Shown here piece by piece: positions 22,515 to 31,265 of a stretch of 39,287 nucleotides of DNA. Made by a program: the position numbers and the translations under genes. Within the stretch, counting starts at the first letter, position 1, and every line of letters begins with the position of its first letter. The stretch is taken from positions 1-39,287 of the forward strand of contig NZ_JASFDV010000069.1 of assembly GCF_030766825.1 (NCBI RefSeq), read 5' to 3'. The notes beneath the pieces were generated by a model. That model was not told the origin of the DNA, did not search any database, and saw only the letters and a list, made by a program, of their open reading frames with translations. This DNA is from Nocardiopsis sp. CC223A (GTDB taxonomy: Bacteria > Actinomycetota > Actinomycetes > Streptosporangiales > Streptosporangiaceae).

Positions 22515-23486
22515 ATGTCAGTGATGACGGACAAACACCGAGGCCGTGCGCGGTTCACCGCCGCGCTCCTGGGTCCGGAGACCGCGCCCGAGCCCACACC
22601 GCTCGACGGCCGTGTGGCCCGCGGCGTCGTCGTCGACGCCACGTCCTACATGCTCTGCCTGGCCACACCGAACGGGGAGGAGCGCTTCCTCTACGAGCGC
22701 GTCACCTCGTTCTGGCGCGGCGGCGAGGTCCGGCCCACCGAACTGCGGCCGGGCGACGACGCCGTCGTCCGCTGCTCGCACGACGGGCGCCTGGTCGCCG
22801 AACGCGTCTGGGCGCAGGCGGCCCGCGCCACCGGCGTCATCACCGACCACCACGACGACACCCTGGAGATCGACACCGGTCACGGTCGCCCCCGCCTCAC
22901 CGTGGTCATCCCCTACCGCGCCTCGGGCCGCATCACCGTGCGCCACCCGCGCCTGGAGCCCGGGTACCTGTTCGACGCCGTCGGTGTCTGGCGCGACGGC
23001 GCCGTCTGGGCGGTGCGCCCGGCCACCACCCAGCCGCCCTACCCGCTGACCGCGACGCCCCGGCGCCCGCCCACCGGCGAGTACTCCGCCACTCTGAGCG
23101 GCACCGCCACCTGGTACGACCCCGCCTGGGGCCGCGCTTCGCACCTGGACCCGCGCGCCCACACCACCGGTCTGGCCTACCCGGCGATCGACCGGGCCGG
23201 CCACCCCCGGGACTGCGACCGGCGGACCCCCTGCGTGCCCCTGCCGCTGCTGTCCACCGGGGCCGTGGTGAGCCTGCGCAACGACTGCACCCGTGCGGCC
23301 GCGGCCCTGCCCGTCATCGACTGCGCCGCCGCCGACAGCTGGTCGTGCGACCTGTGCCCCACCTGCGGCGGACAGGGGGCCGGACGCCTGGCCTCCCTCA
23401 CCATGACCTCCTTCGTCGCCCTGGGCGGGCGGCTGGAGGACGGTTGCTTCAACGCGACCGTCACGGTCCACAACGGAGAGGTGTGA
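22515..23486 (+). CDS. Cysteine-rich protein with double-psi-barrel-like C-terminal domain
   Basis: A 323-residue protein I cannot assign to a named family. Residues of about 28-110 look like one or two small beta-barrel units (VARGVVVDATSYMLCLATPN, then ELRPGDDAVVRC). The C-terminal third reads like an RlpA/expansin double-psi barrel: SGTATWYDPAWGRAS, PLLSTGAVVSLRNDC, VIDC, DLCPTC, then FVALGGRLEDGCFNATV. It has ten Cys, eight of them in the last 110 residues, so disulfides or a metal site are likely. No signal peptide is visible, which is odd for such a domain. ATG at 22515 with an AGGGGG site upstream. It ends one base before the MauE-like gene and is surely co-transcribed with it. Confidence 0.6.
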   Translation: MSVMTDKHRGRARFTAALLGPETAPEPTPLDGRVARGVVVDATSYMLCLATPNGEERFLYERVTSFWRGGEVRPTELRPGDDAVVRCSHDGRLVAERVWAQAARATGVITDHHDDTLEIDTGHGRPRLTVVIPYRASGRITVRHPRLEPGYLFDAVGVWRDGAVWAVRPATTQPPYPLTATPRRPPTGEYSATLSGTATWYDPAWGRASHLDPRAHTTGLAYPAIDRAGHPRDCDRRTPCVPLPLLSTGAVVSLRNDCTRAAAALPVIDCAAADSWSCDLCPTCGGQGAGRLASLTMTSFVALGGRLEDGCFNATVTVHNGEV

Positions 23487-23487
23487 C

Positions 23488-24507
23488 ATGCCGGCGGAGA
23501 TCCTCCAGGCGCTGAGAGAGGTCCAGCTGCCGCTCCTGGCGGTACTGCTGCTGTTCGGCGCACTCACCAAGCTCGGTTCCCGGGACACGTCCTCGGGACC
23601 GTCGGTCCTGCTCCCCGCGCGCCTGCGCCGCCCCGCCGCGTTCGGCACCGGGTTGCTGGAGGCCGCCCTGGCCACAGGCCTGGTCCTGCTCTCCGGGACG
23701 CCCGGAGAGGCGGTCCGGCTGCTCACCGCCCTGGTGTTCGCCGTGTCCGTCGCGGTACTGCTGCTGGTCCGCCGCCGCGATCCGGAGGCGGGCTGCGGCT
23801 GCTTCGGCGGGCTCAGCCGAGCACCCATCGGGTGGCGCGCCCTGACCCGGGCCGGGCTGCTGTCGGCCGCGGCGCTGCTCACCCTGGGCCTGGAGCCGAC
23901 CGCCTGGCAGGCGGTCGCGGGCGCGGGCCCGGTGCACGCCGCCGTGCTGGGCGCCGAACTGCTCCTGCTGGCCCTGCTCAGCCCCGAACTCCGTGAGACC
24001 GCCGCCCGGCTGCGGCACCGCGAGCCCTGCGCGCTGCGGGAGGTCTCCGACCGCGCGATCCAGCGCAGGCTCCGCCGCAGCGACGTGTGGCGCGGCAACA
24101 GGCCGCTGCTGCTCGACACCGAGCCGCTCGACGTCTGGCGCCACGGCTGCCACCGCTTCCTGCGTTACGACGGGATGCGGCACGGCACGCGCGTGGACGT
24201 GGTTTTCGCGGTGCGCATCGGCGGGCGGCGGCGTACCGCCGTGCGCTCGGCCGTGGTGGACCGGGAGAGCGGTACGTCCGTGGCGTCCTTCGGCGCGGTG
24301 TCCGACCGCGTGCTCCAGGGACCGCCGCGCAGGCTGCCCGGTCCGCGCCGGGCGGCGCGGCTGGACGCCCGGCGCCGGGACGAGGCCAGGGAGGCCGCGA
24401 GCCTGGGCGAGGCCAGGAGGCACCCCTCGGGGCGCTCCGACGCCTGGCCCAGCGAGGACCTGGAGGCGGAGGTGACCGGCGGCCGCGGCGGGGACCTGAC
24501 CCGCTAG
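23488..24507 (+). CDS. MauE/DoxX-like redox-associated membrane protein with long basic tail
   Basis: A 339-residue protein whose first 170 residues hold about five helices and match the MauE-like family: LLAVLLLFGALTKLGSRD at the start and the signature AGCGCFGG after helix 3. MauE-like proteins are linked to disulfide formation in secreted proteins, for example methylamine dehydrogenase. The rest (about 175-339) is a soluble Arg-rich extension not usual in the family, with one or two Cys (EPCALREVSD; HGCHRF). It starts one base after the Cys-rich protein, with GGAGAGGTG as ribosome site. The pairing suggests the two act in one redox step. Its stop codon shares the CTAG tetranucleotide with the convergent lipoprotein gene. 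Confidence 0.75.
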   Translation: MPAEILQALREVQLPLLAVLLLFGALTKLGSRDTSSGPSVLLPARLRRPAAFGTGLLEAALATGLVLLSGTPGEAVRLLTALVFAVSVAVLLLVRRRDPEAGCGCFGGLSRAPIGWRALTRAGLLSAAALLTLGLEPTAWQAVAGAGPVHAAVLGAELLLLALLSPELRETAARLRHREPCALREVSDRAIQRRLRRSDVWRGNRPLLLDTEPLDVWRHGCHRFLRYDGMRHGTRVDVVFAVRIGGRRRTAVRSAVVDRESGTSVASFGAVSDRVLQGPPRRLPGPRRAARLDARRRDEAREAASLGEARRHPSGRSDAWPSEDLEAEVTGGRGGDLTR

Positions 24508-25271
24508 CCGAGTTTCTCCTGCTGGCGGTCGACGGCGGCGCGGGTGAACTCCACCAGCATCTCCTCGTAGTCCTCCAGGGCTCCCGGGCCCATGATCGAG
24601 GTGGTGCCGACCAGGTCGCCGTTGCGGTACATGACGCTGTACATGTGGTTGCTCTCGCCTGCGGTGTCCACGTCCACGGCGAAACCGCGCGACTCGTCGC
24701 CCAGTGTCGGAAGCTCCGCCAGGTCGCGCACCTCGTAGCCGGAGGAGGTGCCGTCCTCGTACGTGGCGGTGTAGGTCTCGCAGTCGGCGGGCGGCCGGGA
24801 GGCGATCGCCGCGGCCGCCCCGTCCTCGTCCAGCCGGACCAGGAGGTGGGTGAGCGAGCCCCGGTCCCATTCGTATGAGGTCAGGGAGGCGGGCGCGGCC
24901 TGCACCGCCTCGGCGTCGGCCCACCGGTTGGCGGCGTCCAGGCAGTCGGGCTTGTCGAGCTCGGTGGAGGCCCGCACCTGCTCGCTGTACTGCACGGTGA
25001 CCAGGTCGGAGTAGACGCCCGCCTCGCTGCCCTCCGGCACGATCTCGGCGCCCTCGAACGAGATGAGCTGGGCGTCGTGCAGCAGCGCGGCGGCCTCGGC
25101 GGCGTCGCCGGTGTCCTCCTCGGCAGAGCCGCCGCAGGCGCTCAGCACGAGGGCGAGGGGCAGGCCCGCATAAAGGCCCCATGATCGGACGGGCCGTCGG
25201 CCGCTGCCACAAAAACGGCTCTGACCAGCCACGATCTGAGTCGTCGTGGCGGGTTTCGGACGCGAGCGCAT
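24504..25271 (-). CDS. Predicted secreted lipoprotein
   Basis: A 255-residue protein with a lipobox: the hydrophobic stretch LYAGLPLALVLSAC ends at Cys46, the lipid-modified residue, followed by a short GGSAEED linker. The signal is preceded by a long basic arm that includes GRRPVR. ATG 25271 is supported by GAGGAG eight bases upstream. The mature part is acidic, with Asp/Glu-rich loops, and has no recognised domain; it resembles the many actinobacterial lipoproteins of unknown role that sense or bind cell-envelope ligands. Divergent from the aminotransferase and convergent with the MauE-like gene. Confidence 0.8.
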   Translation of the reverse strand: MRSRPKPATTTQIVAGQSRFCGSGRRPVRSWGLYAGLPLALVLSACGGSAEEDTGDAAEAAALLHDAQLISFEGAEIVPEGSEAGVYSDLVTVQYSEQVRASTELDKPDCLDAANRWADAEAVQAAPASLTSYEWDRGSLTHLLVRLDEDGAAAAIASRPPADCETYTATYEDGTSSGYEVRDLAELPTLGDESRGFAVDVDTAGESNHMYSVMYRNGDLVGTTSIMGPGALEDYEEMLVEFTRAAVDRQQEKLG

Positions 25272-25382
25272 GGTGTTGTCTCCTCAATTGTGCGATATTT
25301 CCGCTGGGAGCGGTGACCGACCCGCACACGAGATCGCTGAGCGTGCCGCGGGGTTAGCACAAAGTATTGAGGAAGGACAACG

Positions 25383-26462
25383 GTGTCGGAGTCGAAATCG
25401 CCATATCTGCGGTCGGTGCTGGGGAGCATCCCCGCCTACAAACCGGGCAAGAAGGTCATCGGGCCCGATGGGCGATCCATCAAACTGTCCTCCAACGAGA
25501 GCCCGTACGGACCGCTCCCGTCGGTGCGCGAGGCCATCGCCCGCGCCGCCGCCGACCTCAACCGCTACCCCGACCCGGGCGCGGCGGAGCTGACCGCGGC
25601 GCTGGCCCGCCGCCTGGACGTCCCCGAGGACCACATCGGCCTGGGCGCGGGCTCGGTCGGCCTGCTCCAGCAACTGCTGGAGGCCGTCGGCGAACCGGGT
25701 GCCGAGGTCGTCTACGCCTGGCGCTCCTTCGAGGCCTACCCGCTGCTCGCCGAGCTGGCGGGGGTGACCTCCGTGCGGGTGCCGCTGCGCGAGGAGCCCC
25801 ACGACCTCGACGCGATCTTCGACGCCATCACCGAGAACACCCGCATGGTGCTGGTCTGCAACCCCAACAATCCCACCGGCACCACCGTGCGCGAGGCGGA
25901 GCTGACCGCCTTCCTGGACCGGGTGCCCGAGCACGTGCTGGTGATCCTCGACGAGGCCTACCGCGAGTACGTGCGTGACCCGCAGGTGCCCGACGGCGTC
26001 GCCCTGTACCGCGACCGGCCCAACGTGGCCGTCCTGCGCACCTTCTCCAAGGCCTACGGCCTGGCCGCGGTGCGCCTGGGCTTCCTGGTCGGCCACCCGC
26101 CGGTGGTCGCCGCGGTCCGCAAGACCCTGGTGCCGTTCGCGGTCAACCACCTGGCCCAGGCCGCGGGCATCGCCTCCCTGGAGGCCGAGGGCGAGCTGAT
26201 GGAGCGGGTCGACGCCACCGTCGCCGAACGCGAGCGCGTGCGCGGAGCCCTGTTGGACGCCGGGTGGACCGTGCCGCCCACCGAGGCCAACTTCGTGTGG
26301 CTGCGCGTGGACGGGGACACGCTGGACTTCGCCGCCCGGTGCGCGAAGGTCGGCGTGTCCGTGCGCCCCTTCGACGGTGAGGGCGCCCGCGTCAGCCTGG
26401 GCACCCCGGAGGAGAACGACGTGTTCCTCTCCGTCGCCCGGGACTACCCCGAGCGCCGCTAG
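25383..26462 (+). CDS. pat: PLP-dependent aromatic amino acid / histidinol-phosphate aminotransferase
   Basis: A 359-residue fold-type I aminotransferase of the HisC/Pat group. Visible motifs: KLSSNESPYGPLPSV at the N-terminus, NPNNPTGT, the Asp of ILDEAYREY that holds the pyridine nitrogen, and the Schiff-base Lys in RTFSKAYGLA followed by the phosphate-binding RLGF. The segment WRSFEAYPLL is the form I associate with the actinobacterial aromatic aminotransferase Pat (transfer to phenylpyruvate and 4-hydroxyphenylpyruvate); HisC proper is close in sequence, so this is not certain. GTG start at 25383, with GAGGAAGG upstream. No histidine genes flank it, which also favours Pat. A hairpin follows the gene. 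Confidence 0.85.
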   Translation: MSESKSPYLRSVLGSIPAYKPGKKVIGPDGRSIKLSSNESPYGPLPSVREAIARAAADLNRYPDPGAAELTAALARRLDVPEDHIGLGAGSVGLLQQLLEAVGEPGAEVVYAWRSFEAYPLLAELAGVTSVRVPLREEPHDLDAIFDAITENTRMVLVCNPNNPTGTTVREAELTAFLDRVPEHVLVILDEAYREYVRDPQVPDGVALYRDRPNVAVLRTFSKAYGLAAVRLGFLVGHPPVVAAVRKTLVPFAVNHLAQAAGIASLEAEGELMERVDATVAERERVRGALLDAGWTVPPTEANFVWLRVDGDTLDFAARCAKVGVSVRPFDGEGARVSLGTPEENDVFLSVARDYPERR

Positions 26463-26480
26463 GAGTGCCGGGAGCACCCC

Positions 26481-26511
26481 GGGGGCGCCGTCCGCCGCGG
26501 GCGGCGCCCCC
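26481..26511. terminator. Terminator between aminotransferase and membrane protein gene
   Basis: A 10-bp stem GGGGGCGCCG / CGGCGCCCCC with an 11-base GC loop that can pair further. It lies between convergent genes. Confidence 0.7.
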
Positions 26512-26528
26512 GCCGTGTCCCGGAGCCC

Positions 26529-27011
26529 TCAGCGACGGCGGGCCGCTCGGGCCGTGTCGCGGGCCAGGTGGGACCGGTGCAGGCGCCGGGTGCGCCACAG
26601 CCGCTCCAGGTCGGCGCGGTTGTCGTGCATCAGTTGTACGTGGAAGTAGTTGACGTATTCCAGGATCGCGAACAGCCCCAGCGGGACGGCCACCGCCGTC
26701 TCCGTCCAGCGCGCGCCCTGCGCCCAGGTCCACACCACCAGCGCCCCCGTCAGCGCGAACAGGGCGATGTCGACCCACCGCAGCACCGCGAACACCGCCA
26801 TGCCTGCGGGCAGCCGCTCGCCCCGGGCCGTCTGCCGCAGCTTGAGCCACCAGTAGGCGGACCCCTCCACCAGCAGCAGCGCGAACATGCCGAACCCGGC
26901 GAGGTTGGCGGGGGACGCGGGTGCGCCGAGCATCCCGAACAGGATGAACCCGAACAGGGGGATGTTCACCAGTTCCAGGACGCACAGGGAGAGCAGCCGT
27001 CTGCGGATCAC
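26529..27011 (-). CDS. Small four-helix membrane protein, unknown function
   Basis: A 160-residue protein starting at GTG 27011 (VIRRRLLSLCVLELVNIPLF), with GAAAGG just upstream; an upstream ATG at 27113 would add a low-complexity Pro/Ala arm and is unlikely. About four hydrophobic segments cover residues 5-125. The tail is basic (Arg/His-rich), which predicts a cytoplasmic C-terminus. It lies in the same direction as the regulator gene but is separated from it by a hairpin. I do not recognise a family. A polar FHVQLMHDNRADL segment follows the last helix. Confidence 0.65.
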   Translation of the reverse strand: MIRRRLLSLCVLELVNIPLFGFILFGMLGAPASPANLAGFGMFALLLVEGSAYWWLKLRQTARGERLPAGMAVFAVLRWVDIALFALTGALVVWTWAQGARWTETAVAVPLGLFAILEYVNYFHVQLMHDNRADLERLWRTRRLHRSHLARDTARAARRR

Positions 27012-27075
27012 GGGGCCTTTCGGAGCGGGGGCGCTGCGCGGACAGGGGCGTGCACGCGGCGGGGGAGAGGCCGAA

Positions 27076-27104
27076 GGGGCGCCTCCCAGGGGGGAAGGCG
27101 CCCC
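27076..27104 (-). terminator. Terminator downstream of GGDEF-like regulator
   Basis: Perfect 9-bp stem GGGGCGCCT / AGGCGCCCC with an 11-base loop, 23 bases after the stop of the regulator gene. Confidence 0.7.
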
Positions 27105-27127
27105 GGATATCACGGGTGCGCACGGGG

Positions 27128-28447
27128 TTACTTCCCGGCGGCGTCCTTGTCGAGCTTCTCCACGATGAGCCGGTACAGCTGTCGGGGGCGTCCCGGCTGG
27201 AGGGTGCGGTTGGGGGGCAGGGGCCAGGCGAGCCCCTCCTCCACGAGGGTGCGCAGGAGCCGACGCGCGGTCCGGGAGGTGACACCGAGCATCCGCCCGG
27301 CGTTCTCCGCGTCGACGACGAGGGGGCCGTCCTCCTCCGCGATCTTCTCCGAAAGCCGAATCAGAGTCTCACGGCCCTTGGTGCGCAGCGGTTCGGAGGA
27401 TTGCCGTGAGGGCGCGCGCTGGGCCGGGACCAGGGAACGACCCTCCCGGTCCACCGCGAAGCTCTGACGGGACGCCTGAGCGCGGTTCAGGGCCGCACGG
27501 GCGTGCGCCTCGGCGTCCTGGGTGGTGCGCCCCATGCCGATGCCCACCTCGATGGCGATCCCGAGCTCCGCCTTGATGCGTTCCACGAACGGTGGCTGCC
27601 GGAACCCCTCGGTCGCCGTGACGAGTGATCCCCGGGTCGCGGTGATCATGAACGAATGGTCGTCCAGACGGTGCGCCGTGGCATTGATCCGGTGGGCCTC
27701 CTGGAGCAGCAGCCGGTGCAGCGACAGTCGTAGCTCCTCCCGCCAGTAGCGGGGCGTGGACCGCCGTGAGGAGTCCCGCAGCGTCGGCACGTCGACCACG
27801 ACCACGCCCAGCTGTGCCTCCTCCAACCGGTGGTGGGCGCCCAGCAGCCCGGCCGTCTGTAGCGCGCTGCGCACCCCGGCGTTGGTCGGCCGCAACCGGA
27901 GGACCGGGACGCCGATGGCCTCCAGCCGCTCGGCGACCCCGCGTACGCAGGTGATCGCCATCTTGGTGGCCTTGCGCCGCCACAGCCCCTCGTGGAACGA
28001 GGTGAGCTGGGCGGTGTTGGTCAGCTCCTCGTGGACGTGGATGCCGTCCACCGGAAGGTCGACCTCGGAATAGGCCTCGACGACGTCGGCGCGGCTGAGC
28101 ACGTCCAGACTCGCTCTGGTCGGGTCGTAGCGCTCGTCCAGGGTGGCACGGAGCAGGGCCTCGTGCAGGCTGGCGCCCCCGAGCGGCACGTAGGTGGCGG
28201 GCATCGTCAGCACGCCGGCCTTCCGTGCGAACTCGTAGGGAACCGGGCTGGCGAACAGATACGCGTCGATCGCCGAACCCAGCCTGACGACCTTGTCCGT
28301 CGCCTCTTGCTCATCTCGGTATGCGGCGGCGATGAGTCTGGCGTTGAGGGGTCCCGTGGACCCAGGACCCATGAGCATGACCCGTTCGACCACCTCATGG
28401 GGCCCTATGACGCCGATCGTCAAATCGCCAGTACGCTGGGCACTCAC
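27128..28447 (-). CDS. Regulator with GGDEF-like middle and C-terminal winged helix
   Basis: A 439-residue multidomain regulator. The N-terminal 170 residues look like a substrate-binding-type alpha/beta domain (LTIGVIGPHEVVERVMLMG). The middle (about 210-330) follows the layout of a nucleotide-cyclase/GGDEF-like fold without catalytic residues: LGVVVVDVP, a long helix, HRLDDHSFMITA, and IEVGIGMGRTTQDAEAHARA. The C-terminus (about 360-420) is a winged helix (NAGRMLGVTSRTARRLLRTL). PucR/CdaR-type activators also carry a degenerate GGDEF-like domain, but their order differs. GTG start at 28447, with GGGGAG upstream. It lies downstream of the murA-like gene, same strand, but a hairpin separates them. 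Likely a nucleotide- or metabolite-sensing transcription factor; targets unknown. Confidence 0.7.
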   Translation of the reverse strand: MSAQRTGDLTIGVIGPHEVVERVMLMGPGSTGPLNARLIAAAYRDEQEATDKVVRLGSAIDAYLFASPVPYEFARKAGVLTMPATYVPLGGASLHEALLRATLDERYDPTRASLDVLSRADVVEAYSEVDLPVDGIHVHEELTNTAQLTSFHEGLWRRKATKMAITCVRGVAERLEAIGVPVLRLRPTNAGVRSALQTAGLLGAHHRLEEAQLGVVVVDVPTLRDSSRRSTPRYWREELRLSLHRLLLQEAHRINATAHRLDDHSFMITATRGSLVTATEGFRQPPFVERIKAELGIAIEVGIGMGRTTQDAEAHARAALNRAQASRQSFAVDREGRSLVPAQRAPSRQSSEPLRTKGRETLIRLSEKIAEEDGPLVVDAENAGRMLGVTSRTARRLLRTLVEEGLAWPLPPNRTLQPGRPRQLYRLIVEKLDKDAAGK

Positions 28448-28590
28448 CTCGGGTTGCTCCCCGCTACCATTCCACGCTCTTCACTATGTGCGCCCACTGG
28501 TTTCCCGACCCGATCTCTGTCACGGCATGATTGCCGAGATCGTACCCATTGTGCGGGGCCAAAGAAGATCGTTTTCCATATCAACGCCGA

Positions 28591-28625
28591 AAGCCCGGGT
28601 GGGAGACGGGCTCCCACCCCGGCTT
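28591..28625 (-). terminator. Terminator of murA-like gene
   Basis: A 15-bp stem with one C-C mismatch (28591-28605 with 28611-28625), loop ACGGG, 20 bases after the stop codon. Confidence 0.75.
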
Positions 28626-28644
28626 GAACTGCGCTTTCGACCCG

Positions 28645-29940
28645 CTACGAGACGACGACGCGCTCCACGTCGGCACCTAGCGCGGCGAGTCGCGTCGCGA
28701 ACTGAGCGTGACCGCGGTCCACCAGATAACCAGGCGCAACGATTGTCTCACCTTCGGCGACCAGTCCGGCGAGCACCAGGGCCGCACCGGTACGCAGGTC
28801 GTGGGCGATCACCTCGGTGCCGCGCAGGTGCGTCGGGCCGTGCACGATGGCACGGGTGCCCTCGACCTCGATCTTGGCACCCATCTTGTTGAGCTCGTCG
28901 GCCAGCGCGAAGCGGCCGTCGTAGATCGCCTCGTGGATGTAGCTCTCACCCTCGGCCAGGGTGGCCAGGGCCATGAGCGGCGACTGAAGGTCGGTGGCGA
29001 AGCCTGGGAACGGCGAGGTGACCGCGTTGATCGGGCGCAGCGGCACGGACGGGTCGCGGGTCACGTGCAGGACCGCGCCCTCCTGCGAGAACTCGACGCC
29101 CATCTGTTCGAGCTTCCAGCGGGCCACGCCCAGGTGGTCCAGGTTGGCGCCGACCAGGCTGACCTCGCCGCCGGTGGCCGCGACGGTCATCGCGAACACG
29201 CCCGCGTCGATGCGGTCCGACATGATCGTGTGCTCGACCGCGGTGAGCTCCTCGACGCCCTCGACCGTGATGAGGCCGGTGCCGCCACCGCTGATCTTGG
29301 CGCCCATGGCGGTGAGGAACTCGATGACGTCCAGGACCTCGGGCTCCAGCGCGGCGTGCTCGATCACCGTGGTGCCGGGGGCCAGGACCGCGGCCATCAG
29401 GAGGTTCTCGGTGCCGGTGTGCGACGGGGTGTCCAGGTAGAGGCGCCCGCCGCGGAGGTTGGAGGCCTCGACGTTGATGTGGTTGCGCTCGGGGTCCTCG
29501 ACGACCTCGGCGCCCAGGCGCGCGAAGCCCCGGTAGTGGAAGTCCAGGTTGCGGCTGCCCAGGTTGCAACCGCCGACGCCCTCGATGCGGGCGCGGCCGG
29601 TGCGGTGCATCAGCGCCGGGACGAAGAGCACCGAGCCGCGGAAGCGCGCGGCGATTTCGGCGGGGAGAACGGCCCGCTCGGGGTCGTTGAGCCCGGAGGC
29701 GTCGATGACCACGGTTCGCTCTGCCTCGTGGAACTCGACCTTGGCGCCGATGTGCTCGGCGAGTTCGAGGGAGCGGTAGACATCCTCGATGACGGGGACG
29801 TTGCGCAGCACCGTACGACCCTTGGCCGCGAGGAGAGCGGCTCCGATCATCGGCAGGACGGCGTTCTTCGCGCCCTGGATGAACGCCGTACCGCTGAGGG
29901 GGCGTCCGCCGCGGACGCGGTAACGAACCTCCTGGCCCAT
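28645..29940 (-). CDS. murA: UDP-N-acetylglucosamine 1-carboxyvinyltransferase (MurA-like, divergent)
   Basis: A 431-residue EPSP-synthase-fold enzyme that transfers enolpyruvate from PEP to UDP-GlcNAc, the first committed step of peptidoglycan synthesis. The substrate pair Lys25-Asn26 (IQGAKNAVLP) is present. The loop Cys targeted by fosfomycin in other MurA enzymes is kept at residue 125, but the surroundings differ from the textbook form: GVGGCNLGSRNLDFH rather than PGGCxIGxRPVDLH. This may be a second, specialised MurA. Two ATGs (29946 and 29940) follow AAAGGAG; I prefer the second, nine bases away. Monocistronic between a long leader region and a hairpin. Confidence 0.88.
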   Translation of the reverse strand: MGQEVRYRVRGGRPLSGTAFIQGAKNAVLPMIGAALLAAKGRTVLRNVPVIEDVYRSLELAEHIGAKVEFHEAERTVVIDASGLNDPERAVLPAEIAARFRGSVLFVPALMHRTGRARIEGVGGCNLGSRNLDFHYRGFARLGAEVVEDPERNHINVEASNLRGGRLYLDTPSHTGTENLLMAAVLAPGTTVIEHAALEPEVLDVIEFLTAMGAKISGGGTGLITVEGVEELTAVEHTIMSDRIDAGVFAMTVAATGGEVSLVGANLDHLGVARWKLEQMGVEFSQEGAVLHVTRDPSVPLRPINAVTSPFPGFATDLQSPLMALATLAEGESYIHEAIYDGRFALADELNKMGAKIEVEGTRAIVHGPTHLRGTEVIAHDLRTGAALVLAGLVAEGETIVAPGYLVDRGHAQFATRLAALGADVERVVVS

Positions 29941-30326
29941 GCTCATGTGCTCCTTTGTGAGGCAGATGTGAAAAAAGGTCACCCTCGTCGGGTTTCGCCT
30001 ATGTGCGTTTTAGACGCGGGTTTCCCCTGGAACGTTCGACGAACTTGTGTGTGACCTGCACGGCCAGCGAACCGGTGTGTTCGCGACGACTCTATAGCAC
30101 CCCCTGGTCCGGACCGGCCCAGAACGTGGTATACCCGCAGATCGGGTGGGGAGTCCCGCGAAACGGCCAAAGAGGTGCTCGTCCAACGGAAAAGACCAGG
30201 GTAGGTGTGGGGAGGCCGTATGCATGGCCGGGCACCTGACGGGTGCCGCACACGACCCCACCACCATACGCGCTTCGGGCAACCATTCCGAGACCAGCGT
30301 GCCCGGAATCACTCGCCCGCGCCGCG
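29941..30326. other. Intergenic region between purC end and murA-like gene
   Basis: No gene supported in 386 bases. It should contain the murA promoter and the end of the pur transcript. Visible elements are a T-rich run before the murA ribosome site, a GTTCG-A-CGAAC dyad at 30034-30044, and a GGTCCGGACC palindrome near 30106. I found no -35/-10 pair I would defend and no strong terminator for purC. Confidence 0.45.
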
Positions 30327-31232
30327 TCACAGCTTGGGTTCGGAGCCGGTGAGCCGTCGGAAGATCTCCGCGTAACGGTCGATCGTGTGCTCGACCACCG
30401 CCTCGGGCAGCTCCGGCGGCGGGGCGTCCGCGGCACGGTCCCAGCCCGACGCGGCCGAGGTCAGCCAGTCGCGGACCACCTGCTTGTCGAAGGACGGCTG
30501 CGGACCGCCCGGCGCCCACTCGTCCGCGGGCCAGTACCGGGACGAGTCCGGGGTGAACACCTCGTCGCCCAGCACCAGCGCGCCGTCGGCGTCCCGGCCG
30601 AACTCGAACTTGGTGTCGGCCAGCAGCACCCCGCGCTCGCGCGCCACCTCGCGGCCGCGCGCGTACACCCGCAGGGTGAGGTCGCGCAGCTCACCGGCCA
30701 GCTCGGCGCCGTGCCGGGCCGCGACCGCCTCGAACGACACGTTCTCGTCGTGGTCGCCCACCTCGGCCTTGGTGGCCGGGGTGAAGATCGGCTCGGCCAG
30801 CTCCGAACCGTCCACCAGGCCCTCCGGCAGCGGCACCCCGCACACGGTGCCGTCCACCCGGTACTCGGCCAGGCCGGAACCGGTCAGGTAGCCGCGGGCC
30901 ACGCATTCCACCGGGACCATGTCCAACCTGCGGCACACCAGGGTCCGCCCGGCCCAGTCGGCGGGCGCGCCCCGCGGCGGCACGTCCGACACCACATGGT
31001 TGGGGACCAGGTCGGCGACCCGGTCGAACCACCACAGGGACAGCTGCGTCAGCAGCCGGCCCTTGCCGGGGATCTCGGTGGGCAGCACCCAGTCGAACGC
31101 GGAGAGCCGGTCGCTGGCCACCATCACCAGGTCGCCGGACCCGGTGGTGTACAGGTCGCGGACCTTGCCGGTGTGCAGATGGGTCAGGCCCTCGACCCGT
31201 ACCGGCTCGGGCCGGACGACGAAACCGCTCAT
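30327..31232 (-). CDS. purC: Phosphoribosylaminoimidazole-succinocarboxamide synthase
   Basis: SAICAR synthase, which joins Asp to CAIR with ATP in purine synthesis. It has 301 residues, the length usual for actinobacterial PurC. Clear family segments: HTGKVRDLY at the N-terminus (ATP contact), VASDRLSAFDWVLPTEIPGK, ECVARGYLTGSG, and LADTKFEFGRD near residue 205. Last in the series purA-purD-purC on the minus strand; 33 bases separate it from purD, so co-transcription is likely. Assignment secure. Confidence 0.96.
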   Translation of the reverse strand: MSGFVVRPEPVRVEGLTHLHTGKVRDLYTTGSGDLVMVASDRLSAFDWVLPTEIPGKGRLLTQLSLWWFDRVADLVPNHVVSDVPPRGAPADWAGRTLVCRRLDMVPVECVARGYLTGSGLAEYRVDGTVCGVPLPEGLVDGSELAEPIFTPATKAEVGDHDENVSFEAVAARHGAELAGELRDLTLRVYARGREVARERGVLLADTKFEFGRDADGALVLGDEVFTPDSSRYWPADEWAPGGPQPSFDKQVVRDWLTSAASGWDRAADAPPPELPEAVVEHTIDRYAEIFRRLTGSEPKL

Positions 31233-31265
31233 GGGAGTCCTTTTTCTACGGTGCGGCGCGCGCCG

